Below, piece by piece: positions 1 through 5,019 of a DNA stretch of 6,215 nt. The stretch spans positions 1-6,215 of the forward strand of contig CAZHZL010000108.1 in assembly GCA_964537245.1 (NCBI GenBank), read 5' to 3'. This stretch comes from UMGS1840 sp964537245. Lineage in GTDB: Bacteria > Bacillota > Clostridia > UMGS1840. Under the pieces are notes generated by a model. The model made no database searches and was not told the origin of the DNA. It saw only the letters and a program-made list of their open reading frames with translations. Made by a program: the position numbers and the translations under genes. Numbering within the stretch: position 1 is the first letter of the stretch; every line of letters begins with the position of its first letter.

Positions 1-1500
1 TGGAAACATATTTTTCAAAAAAACCGTATTTGTGTCTTTGGCGATTATGATACCGACGGTGTCACCTCATCGGCGATAATGTTTTTAACACTTAAAAGGC
101 TTGGTGCTGATGTAGCTGTAAGATTGCCTGATAGAATAGGTGAAGGTTATGGAATTAATTCAAAAGCTATTGAAGAGCAGATTGAATTAGGAACAAAGCT
201 TTTTATAACCGTAGATAATGGTGTCAGGGCAAATGCTGAGGTAGATCTTATAAAAAGGCAAGGCTGTGATGTTGTAGTAATAGACCACCACGAGCCGGGA
301 GAAATTCTTCCGAATGCGGATGTAATAATAGATTTACATATCGCAGGCGAAACTTATCCTTTTAAAGAGCTTACCGGCTCAGGAGTTTCGTGGAAAGTGG
401 CTCACTATATGCTTGAACAGGTACACGAGCATGATTTTGCGATGTCTCTTATTGACCTTGCTGCTATTGGAACTATCGGTGATGTAGCACCACTTATAGG
501 TGAGAACAGAGTGATTGTAAAAAGAGCAATTAAGATGATGCGGTCCTGCAGATATGAACGATATGGTGTATCTGCGATTATGGGTGATTTGTCGTCAGTG
601 ACAGCAGAGAATATTGCATATAAGTTGTCACCATGTCTTAATGCTTCTGGAAGACTTAATTCTCACGGTGCTGAATTGCCGTTGATCCTTTTGCTTGAAA
701 ACAACCCGCAAATTGCTTTAGAACTTGCTAATAAGCTTGTAAGTGAAAACGAGCGAAGGAAATCTCTACAGGCGGATTGTTATAAATCAATTAAAGCACT
801 TGCCAAAGAACAAATTGATAAGGGTAATAGAATTCTTGTCATTTGTCATCCCGATGCACAAAGTGGTATTGCCGGACTTTTAGCAGGAAATTTAAAGGAG
901 GAGTACAATAGACCTGCAATCGTGTTTTGCCCGAAGGAAGATATAAACGGTAATACTGTATGGACAGGAAGCGCACGTTCAACCGAAGATTTTCATATTC
1001 TTAATGCAATAATTGTGTGTGGAGATTATCTTATAAGATACGGCGGTCATGCAATGGCTGCAGGCTTGACAATTGAGGCTGAAAGTTTAAAGCTGTTGCA
1101 ATTTGAGAATGCAATAAACTGTTATGCCGAAAGTATAGGGTTTGAGGTTTCAGAACCGATTGGCAAGTGGGATATTGAAATAGATTCGGATAAAATCTCT
1201 GACAGTATTTATGAAGAAATTGAAGCGCTTGAACCTTTTGGTGCAGGTGTTCTAGAGCCTATTATTAAAACCAAAGTTAAACTTTGTGACGACGTCAGCC
1301 ATAAAATTATAGGAAATAATAAGGAACATATTAAATTATTTTCTGATAGTTTTTCTATGATTGGATTTAATCTTGCAGACAAATATATTACCGCTCAGTT
1401 GCCGCAGAAACTAACTGTGTACGGTAATCTTTCAAGCAATTACTTTAAAGGTGAGCGTCATAATGAAATTGTGATTGCAGATTTTGAAACTGAAAACTGA
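1..1500 (+). CDS. recJ: RecJ-type single-stranded-DNA-specific exonuclease, 5'-truncated by the window edge
   Basis: The reading frame is open from base 1, and the residues before the first ATG (base 79) already carry the catalytic GDYDTDG motif. That ATG is therefore not the start, and the true start lies outside the window. The 499 visible residues show the DHH phosphoesterase motifs in order: GDYDTDG (14-20), DNG (72-74), DHH (95-97), a Gly-Asp-Val motif (about 160-162) and SGR (216-218). A DHHA1 domain follows with GSARS (323-327) and GGHAMAAG (348-355), then LEPFGAG (410-416) and a C-terminal OB-like domain (about 417-496). Known RecJ proteins are about 560-580 residues, so roughly 60-80 are missing. 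RecJ degrades single-stranded DNA 5' to 3' in recombination and repair, using Mn/Mg held by the Asp/His motifs; these are intact. The usual Trp-His of the DHHA1 part is replaced in HPDAQSG (about 283-289). It is followed after 19 bases by an unknown gene and then a PcfJ-like gene, which suggests an element-borne copy (inference). Family assignment is very secure; a chromosomal origin is not excluded. Confidence 0.95.
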   Translation, partial: WKHIFQKNRICVFGDYDTDGVTSSAIMFLTLKRLGADVAVRLPDRIGEGYGINSKAIEEQIELGTKLFITVDNGVRANAEVDLIKRQGCDVVVIDHHEPGEILPNADVIIDLHIAGETYPFKELTGSGVSWKVAHYMLEQVHEHDFAMSLIDLAAIGTIGDVAPLIGENRVIVKRAIKMMRSCRYERYGVSAIMGDLSSVTAENIAYKLSPCLNASGRLNSHGAELPLILLLENNPQIALELANKLVSENERRKSLQADCYKSIKALAKEQIDKGNRILVICHPDAQSGIAGLLAGNLKEEYNRPAIVFCPKEDINGNTVWTGSARSTEDFHILNAIIVCGDYLIRYGGHAMAAGLTIEAESLKLLQFENAINCYAESIGFEVSEPIGKWDIEIDSDKISDSIYEEIEALEPFGAGVLEPIIKTKVKLCDDVSHKIIGNNKEHIKLFSDSFSMIGFNLADKYITAQLPQKLTVYGNLSSNYFKGERHNEIVIADFETEN

Positions 1501-1519
1501 ATATGGGGAGTGAGGCTAA

Positions 1520-2398
1520 ATGGCCGGAAAGACCAATACTAAGCAGATATGCGTCTTTAAAACTCAAAAGGTGTTAATTGAGTTTATGGATGACACACGG
1601 TATGAATCGAAGGCTATGGCGTGGCCTCATTCTACGATGTCAAGAATAAGAATCAATGTAAAAGATTATAGTAAAGGCACCGGTGATTTAGCAGTTGATG
1701 CTTTTTATAATCTTTCACCCGAAGAGTTTCACAGACTTCATAATGCAGTATTGAAGGCGAAATTGTATACTACAAATGATTTTAATCGTTGTCAAAAATA
1801 TTTAGAAAGACTGCAAAAGATTAAAAAAGGGTATTCAAGGAATGTGAGTGATACTTCATCTTTTAAGGAAATTAAAGATTTAGCATTGCAATTCAAGACA
1901 AGCGAGAACGAGTTGTTTAGCGAAGCGGGTGAACAAATAATGAGCGCCTTAGAAAAAATATCTGTTAATAAACAGGATGACAATATTATTGATTCAATGA
2001 TATCTGAATGTGAAGCAGAGCTTGATGAAATAAAAAAATCTCGGGAGTTATTTTCAGATATAAAGATGTTGAATTACGATAAATATGCAAATCCCGAAAA
2101 TCCTGAGGAAAGGCGTATAACGTCCTTTAAGGTGGTCTTTAATCCTAAAATGAATTATCCTTATTCCTTTACTGTCTCAAACGGTTGGGGAGTACCTTAT
2201 GTACTCAAACAAAAGGGTGTTTTGATTAAGGAAGGCAGCGCAAGATTTGTGAGTACAGTAAATATTTGTATTGATGAAAAAAATCTTTTGCCAATGCTAA
2301 AAAGAGTTGAGGTGTTTCTACAGGCGATGACAACACACGGACTCAATAAATATTTTGAGACCGTTACAAATCCAATTCTTTATAATGAAATGGAATAA
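1520..2398 (+). CDS. Hypothetical protein, 292 residues, middle gene of the recJ operon
   Basis: I do not recognise this protein. It starts at ATG 1520 behind a GGGGAG ribosome binding site (1505-1510), 19 bases after recJ. Its stop is 14 bases before the PcfJ-like gene, so the three are almost certainly co-transcribed. No signal peptide or membrane segment is visible, so it is probably cytoplasmic. Three regions can be seen. Residues about 1-82 look beta-rich and end in an amphipathic helix (LSPEEFHRLHNAVLKA). Residues about 88-185 are charged and helical, possibly coiled coil. Residues about 195-280 are again beta-rich (SFTVSNGWGVPYVL) and end in a helix after a short strand (VNICIDEKNLLPMLKRVEVF). 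The two ends share a strand-then-helix layout, loosely like small single-strand nucleic-acid-binding folds such as PC4/Whirly. That is only a shape impression. A role with RecJ on single-stranded DNA is inferred from position alone. Confidence 0.85.
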   Translation: MAGKTNTKQICVFKTQKVLIEFMDDTRYESKAMAWPHSTMSRIRINVKDYSKGTGDLAVDAFYNLSPEEFHRLHNAVLKAKLYTTNDFNRCQKYLERLQKIKKGYSRNVSDTSSFKEIKDLALQFKTSENELFSEAGEQIMSALEKISVNKQDDNIIDSMISECEAELDEIKKSRELFSDIKMLNYDKYANPENPEERRITSFKVVFNPKMNYPYSFTVSNGWGVPYVLKQKGVLIKEGSARFVSTVNICIDEKNLLPMLKRVEVFLQAMTTHGLNKYFETVTNPILYNEME

Positions 2399-2404
2399 AA
2401 GGAG
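2399..2404 (+). promoter_or_regulatory. Ribosome binding site of the PcfJ-like gene
   Basis: AAGGAG begins directly after the TAA of the upstream gene and lies 8 bases before ATG 2413. It fixes that ATG as the start in preference to the second ATG two codons later. Confidence 0.8.
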
Positions 2405-2412
2405 AAAGAATT

Positions 2413-2793
2413 ATGTCAATGGAAATTAGCAAAGAAAAGATGGAAACTATAAACAAAATGTGTGATAAACACACGGATTTATCTTTGATTGGTGAAAAAT
2501 ATATTATTCGACCATTTGAGGATTGGTACGATTTTCTTAATGAAGGCACAGAACTTCATCACGCAGTACATTATTATGCAGTTAATAAGTACAGTAAGGG
2601 CGAGGATTTTCTTTTTGCAATGCGAAAAGCAGATGCACCTGATATGCCTTATATCACTTTGGAATTTGATATGGGCGGGAATCTGTTGTTAGCAAAAAAA
2701 CAACATAATATGTGTGTTGACGGTGAGGATGAACTTGAATTTATTGAGAATTTCAAAAATAATGTTCTGATGACATATATTATGAAAAAATGA
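2413..2793 (+). CDS. Small PcfJ-like domain protein
   Basis: This 126-residue protein matches the C-terminal domain of PcfJ, named after a gene of the enterococcal conjugative plasmid pCF10. Visible features are YIIRPFEDWYDFLNEG (30-45), the LHH signature (48-50), a Lys-Gly-Glu turn (62-64), an FAMRKADAPDMPYITLEF strand pair (68-85) and the basic KKQHN motif (95-99). These follow the family pattern of 'Y.IRP...LHHCVG.Y...KGE..IF..RK...PD.PF.TLE...N...Q..GKNN'. The usual Cys-Val-Gly after LHH is Ala-Val-His here, so a conserved Cys and Gly are missing. Full PcfJ proteins are several hundred residues, so this is the domain standing alone with a short helical lead. The biochemical function of PcfJ is not established; it recurs in conjugative plasmids and integrative elements. 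It is the last gene before a strong terminator. Confidence 0.8.
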   Translation: MSMEISKEKMETINKMCDKHTDLSLIGEKYIIRPFEDWYDFLNEGTELHHAVHYYAVNKYSKGEDFLFAMRKADAPDMPYITLEFDMGGNLLLAKKQHNMCVDGEDELEFIENFKNNVLMTYIMKK

Positions 2794-2828
2794 ATGTAAT
2801 GATTTAAACAGTAAAATAAATAGAAAAG

Positions 2829-2868
2829 ATGAGTCGTACTAAAATGCGGCTCATTTTCTTTTTTTCTT
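2829..2868 (+). terminator. Intrinsic terminator of the recJ operon
   Basis: The arms ATGAGTCGTA (2829-2838) and TGCGGCTCAT (2845-2854) form a 10-bp stem with two G-U pairs around a CTAAAA loop. A T-rich tract follows (2854-2868, broken only by two C). It lies 35 bases after the PcfJ-like stop and separates the operon from the toxin gene, implying that mazF has its own promoter. Confidence 0.9.
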
Positions 2869-2894
2869 GAAAATGTTTTTTTGTTTTGTAAATT
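2867..2894 (+). promoter_or_regulatory. Candidate promoter of the mazF-like gene
   Basis: TTGAAA (2867-2872) is a good -35. TAAATT (2889-2894) at 16-bp spacing is a mediocre -10 (4 of 6 matches). The -35 begins in the T tract of the preceding terminator, a common compact layout. The call is supported mainly by the need for a promoter between terminator and gene. Confidence 0.45.
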
Positions 2895-2908
2895 ATGAAA
2901 AACATTTT
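2870..2908. repeat. 11-bp perfect inverted repeat around the mazF promoter, candidate operator
   Basis: AAAATGTTTTT (2870-2880) and AAAAACATTTT (2898-2908) are exact reverse complements separated by 17 bases. The left arm overlaps the candidate -35, the spacer holds the candidate -10, and the right arm ends just before the ribosome binding site (2910-2915). The position suits a repressor operator. As RNA it could form only a weak A-U hairpin. The arms are very AT-rich, so chance must be considered. Confidence 0.5.
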
Positions 2909-2923
2909 TAAGGAGAGTATTTG

Positions 2924-3277
2924 ATGAAAAATAATACAAGTATAAAAAGAATGGAAATATATATGGCGAAGTTGATTTCGCAAGGCGGTTCTGTACAATG
3001 CGGAGAGCGTCCGGTACTTATTGTACAGAATAATATTGGCAATGCGAATTCTCCAACAGTTATTGTTGTACCTTTAACAAGCAAAGCGAAAAAAGATATG
3101 CCGACTCATGTTGAGATTCCAATTAAAAACGGCTTAACGGTTGAATCTGTTGCATTATGTGAGCAGATAATAACATTGCCTACAAATAGGTTAGAGAAGA
3201 AAATGGGAATGATTCGGGATAAAGGATTAACGAAAAAAATTAATGAAGCATTGAAAGTATCGTTGGGATTGATTTAG
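2924..3277 (+). CDS. MazF/PemK-family endoribonuclease toxin
   Basis: The 117-residue product aligns along its whole length with Firmicutes MazF. It has an N-terminal IKRMEIYMAKL in place of the usual 'VKRGDIYYADL', then GERPVLIVQNNIGN (27-40), SPTVIVVPLTSK (43-54), PTHVEI (60-65), a CEQI segment (79-82) and the typical C-terminus EALKVSLGLI. MazF toxins cut mRNA at short sequences and act in the cytoplasm. The residues matching the catalytic Arg and Thr of Bacillus subtilis MazF are present (Arg29, Thr52), so activity is expected. The Arg of the usual 'EQIRT' is Ile here, and the Gly of 'KRGD' is Met. ATG 2924 was chosen because AAGGAG (2910-2915) stands 8 bases upstream. A TTG one codon earlier is less likely, and ATG 2963 would delete conserved residues. 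No MazE-like antitoxin gene adjoins it: upstream is a terminator and the PcfJ-like gene, downstream is non-coding DNA up to the N gap. Confidence 0.92.
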   Translation: MKNNTSIKRMEIYMAKLISQGGSVQCGERPVLIVQNNIGNANSPTVIVVPLTSKAKKDMPTHVEIPIKNGLTVESVALCEQIITLPTNRLEKKMGMIRDKGLTKKINEALKVSLGLI

Positions 3278-3403
3278 TTATTACATATACGAAAAAATGT
3301 GTTAATATAATGCGGAATTATCATATTTTCTTAATAAAAACATCAGTCAAAATTGTTGTCAAGAACATACATGGGAATCATACAAACATCCAGTTTCCCG
3401 GAC

Positions 3404-3413
3404 NNNNNNNNNN
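3404..3413. other. Run of ten N: scaffold gap
   Basis: Ten undetermined bases interrupt the sequence. Their true length is unknown, since a round number is often a placeholder. Such breaks often fall at repeats such as insertion sequences. Statements about linkage between mazF and the GNAT genes depend on this join being correct. Confidence 0.98.
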
Positions 3414-3459
3414 TTTACAACCTACCTGATTTAGAAAAAATATAAACACGCGTTTCAAG

Positions 3460-3489
3460 ATTAGATAAAAGAAATTATAAATTAGATAA
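3460..3489. repeat. Pair of 9-bp direct repeats, 21 bp apart, upstream of the GNAT promoter
   Basis: ATTAGATAA occurs exactly at 3460-3468 and 3481-3489. The 21-bp period is two helical turns, and the second copy ends 10 bases before the -35. This would suit a regulator binding one face of the DNA. The local sequence is AT-rich, so coincidence is possible. Confidence 0.35.
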
Positions 3490-3499
3490 TAACTGAACA

Positions 3500-3528
3500 T
3501 TGAAAGAAAAGTCGAAATATGGTAAAAT
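3500..3528 (+). promoter_or_regulatory. Sigma-A-type promoter of the GNAT operon
   Basis: TTGAAA (3500-3505) and TAAAAT (3523-3528) are separated by exactly 17 bp, with a TGG extended -10 element (3520-3522). Transcription should begin near 3535. That leaves a 5' UTR of about 59 bases to GTG 3594 but only about 8 bases to the upstream GTG codons at 3543/3546, and so helps decide the start of the following gene. Confidence 0.8.
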
Positions 3529-3593
3529 ATAATTAATTAAATGTGGTGGATGTAGCTCAACTGCAAATACATATATCGAAAAAAGGTTATAGG

Positions 3594-4097
3594 GTGATAT
3601 ATATTAAATATCTAAAATTAAATTCTAATAGTTCAGATTTGCACAAGCAAGATTTTGAAAAACTTGTTCTTTTATACGGTGCAGAGCTTGATAGCCACCA
3701 AAATCGAAATACCCCAAAAGAGAAATTAACAAAGTGGGATAACAGTATGGTAAACATACAGGGTGATACCGATAGGCACTTAGAACTATGCTATGATGGC
3801 AATAGTCTAATAGGTTTTTTATATGGAAAAATCGACCATACTGACCACAAAGGTTATATCAAGGTTGGATATGGTTACATAATGGAATTTTATGTGTTGC
3901 CCGAATTTCGCCGTAATGGATACGGCAAACAGATGTATTCACATTTAGAAGAATTATTAATATCTGACGGTGCTAAAGGCCTTTATTTAACTTCAGACCC
4001 CGTTACCGGCAAACCGTTTTGGGAAGCTGTTGGGTATACAAGCACAGGTGAAAATTCCCTTGAAAACAATCAAGAAATATATGAAAAGAGTTTATAA
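3594..4097 (+). CDS. GNAT-family N-acetyltransferase
   Basis: The 167-residue product is a single GNAT domain. The acetyl-CoA-binding motif A is clear: MEFYVLPEFRRNGYGKQM (97-114), with the pyrophosphate-loop Arg-Arg-Asn-Gly-Tyr-Gly. It is followed by KGLYLTSDPVTGKPFWEAVGY (128-148), the usual late strand and Phe-Trp helix. GNAT enzymes move an acetyl group from acetyl-CoA to an amine on a small molecule, peptide or protein; the substrate cannot be read from sequence. GTG 3594 is preferred because AAAAGG (3581-3586) lies 7 bases before it and the product then has normal family length. The frame is open back to GTG 3543, which would add 17 residues but has no ribosome binding site. The stop is 3 bases before the ASCH-GNAT gene, indicating one transcript and probable translational coupling. 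The substrates of the two enzymes may be related (inference). Confidence 0.9.
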   Translation: MIYIKYLKLNSNSSDLHKQDFEKLVLLYGAELDSHQNRNTPKEKLTKWDNSMVNIQGDTDRHLELCYDGNSLIGFLYGKIDHTDHKGYIKVGYGYIMEFYVLPEFRRNGYGKQMYSHLEELLISDGAKGLYLTSDPVTGKPFWEAVGYTSTGENSLENNQEIYEKSL

Positions 4098-4100
4098 AAA

Positions 4101-4856
4101 ATGTTTCAATATATGAACCTTGTCCCATCTGCTTTTAGTAAGATTGCGGATGGTATCAAAACAATTGAATTAAGGTTAAATGATGAGAAACGGCAACGAA
4201 TCAATGTTGAAGATACTGTTGTTTTTAACTGTTCCTCAACAAAAGATATCATCACAGCACAGGTTTCCAGATTACATAAATTCTGTGATTTTGAAGAACT
4301 GTATAAAACGTTACCGCTTGAAAAGTGCGGTTATACAGTTGCAGAACTTGATACTGCCCATTACACCGATATGGAACGGTATTATACCAAGGAGCAAATT
4401 AAAAAATATGGTGCTTTAGGTATAGAACTTTGCAATGTGTTTTCAATATGTGACATTAAAGAAATAATAACCGAACCCGATATTTTAAAATTACTTGCAC
4501 CGAGCGTATACAATCCCACTGAAGAACGATTACTGAACAGGGCAAAGAAATATCAAGAAGATGAAAACGCCAATATCTATGCTTATAAACATAATGGTCA
4601 ATATAAAGGGATAGTTATTTTTAAGATAACAGACAATTTGTCAACCATACTTGATATTGCTGTAAATCCTGAATACCAAGGTCAAGGCATTGGTAGTAAA
4701 CTTATTAATTTCATCTTTAACAGTTTTAATGTCCAAAATATCACGGCCGAAACCGATGACGATGCTATAGGATTTTATAAAAAGTATGGGTTTACTGTTA
4801 CTGACACAAAGGTTGAATTCGATACCAAAAGGTATACTTGTGTAAAGAATAAATAA
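4101..4856 (+). CDS. ASCH-GNAT fusion protein
   Basis: Two domains are joined in 251 residues. Residues about 5-112 are an ASCH domain, a PUA-like fold linked to RNA or modified-nucleoside binding. It shows LVPSAFSKIADGIKTIELRL (7-26), with the family's Gly-x-Lys-Thr-x-Glu-x-Arg core (Lys20, Thr21, Glu23, Arg25), then VSRLHKFCDFEELY (55-68), CGYT (76-79) and the terminal ALGIEL (105-110). Residues about 120-248 are a GNAT acetyltransferase with motif A LDIAVNPEYQGQGIGSKL (184-201) and AIGFYKKYGF (222-231). Some ASCH proteins, such as E. coli YqfB, are N4-acetylcytidine amidohydrolases. A partner acetyltransferase is therefore suggestive, but a nucleoside substrate here is only inference. The start is ATG 4101, three bases after the previous stop, with a weak AAAAGAG site inside the preceding gene. 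ATG 4113 is an alternative that keeps the whole ASCH domain. Confidence 0.9.
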   Translation: MFQYMNLVPSAFSKIADGIKTIELRLNDEKRQRINVEDTVVFNCSSTKDIITAQVSRLHKFCDFEELYKTLPLEKCGYTVAELDTAHYTDMERYYTKEQIKKYGALGIELCNVFSICDIKEIITEPDILKLLAPSVYNPTEERLLNRAKKYQEDENANIYAYKHNGQYKGIVIFKITDNLSTILDIAVNPEYQGQGIGSKLINFIFNSFNVQNITAETDDDAIGFYKKYGFTVTDTKVEFDTKRYTCVKNK

Positions 4857-4867
4857 AAAATGAAGTT

Positions 4868-4897
4868 ATGCCGTTTGCAATGGCAAGCGGCATTTAT
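4868..4897 (+). terminator. Hairpin after the GNAT/ASCH-GNAT operon, probable terminator
   Basis: ATGCCGTTTGC (4868-4878) pairs with GCAAGCGGCAT (4883-4893), giving 11 bp with one G-U pair and an AATG loop. The stem is strong, but the T tract after it (TTTAT) is short, so termination may be incomplete. It lies 11 bases after the stop codon. Confidence 0.65.
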
Positions 4898-4911
4898 AAA
4901 ACTCACCAACT

Positions 4912-4933
4912 CAACCTGCGGTTGCATACAGGT
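4912..4933. repeat. Small overlapping inverted repeats upstream of the regulator promoter
   Basis: CAACC-TGC-GGTTG (4912-4924) is a perfect 5-bp inverted repeat. ACCTG (4914-4918) also mirrors CAGGT (4929-4933). They lie just upstream of the candidate -35 of the HTH gene and could be an operator, but both are short. Confidence 0.25.
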
Positions 4934-4954
4934 AAACGGTTATGTTATACACAT

Positions 4955-4981
4955 TTGAACTGCTATGATTTATACTATAAT
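4955..4981 (+). promoter_or_regulatory. Candidate promoter of the HTH-TPR regulator gene
   Basis: TATAAT (4976-4981) is a perfect -10. The best -35 is TTGAAC (4955-4960), 15 bp away, which is shorter than the usual 17. Transcription would start near 4988, giving a leader of about 30 bases to ATG 5020. The short spacer may make it weak or dependent on a regulator. Confidence 0.6.
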
Positions 4982-5019
4982 CAGAAAGCGCTTTTGAATA
5001 AAATTTTGGAGTGAATGCT

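Larger units (their letters stand above)
3278..3593. other. Non-coding stretch between mazF and the GNAT operon, containing an assembly gap
   Basis: No credible gene is seen on either strand. After mazF there is only a weak hairpin (ATAAT/ATTAT around GCGGA, 3309-3323) followed by a short T run, at best a poor terminator. Bases 3373-3399 hold a short GGGAA/TTCCC inverted repeat just before the N run. To the right of the gap lie two ATTAGATAA direct repeats, a good promoter and a tRNA-like 18-mer, each listed separately. Confidence 0.7.

Noticed and set aside
79..81. ATG as the start of the recJ gene
   Set aside because: The essential GDYDTDG metal-binding motif lies upstream in the same frame, which is open to base 1. 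The gene is cut by the window edge.
2963..2965. ATG (MAKL...) as the start of the mazF-like gene
   Set aside because: It would remove the conserved N-terminal strand IKRMEIY and has no good ribosome binding site. ATG 2924 has AAGGAG 8 bases upstream.
2649..2998. Minus-strand open frames over the PcfJ-like 3' end, the terminator and the mazF 5' end
   Set aside because: They run across a terminator and the ends of two well-supported genes, are rich in Phe/Ile/Ser/Lys from AT-rich DNA, and match no family.
3373..3399. GGGAA/TTCCC inverted repeat as an insertion-sequence end or terminator
   Set aside because: Five base pairs with a 17-base loop and no T tract is too weak. No transposase or partner repeat is visible, although its position beside the gap is suggestive.
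3543..3548. Upstream GTG codons as the start of the first GNAT gene
   Set aside because: There is no ribosome binding site, they lie only about 8 bases from the predicted transcription start, and they encode 17 extra residues beyond the normal family length.
3546..3563. A functional tRNA gene
   Set aside because: Only the acceptor strand and the start of the D arm match. No anticodon arm, T arm or 3' acceptor strand follows.
4180..4419. Second + strand frame inside the ASCH-GNAT gene
   Set aside because: It overlaps the well-supported ASCH domain in another frame and its product resembles no family.
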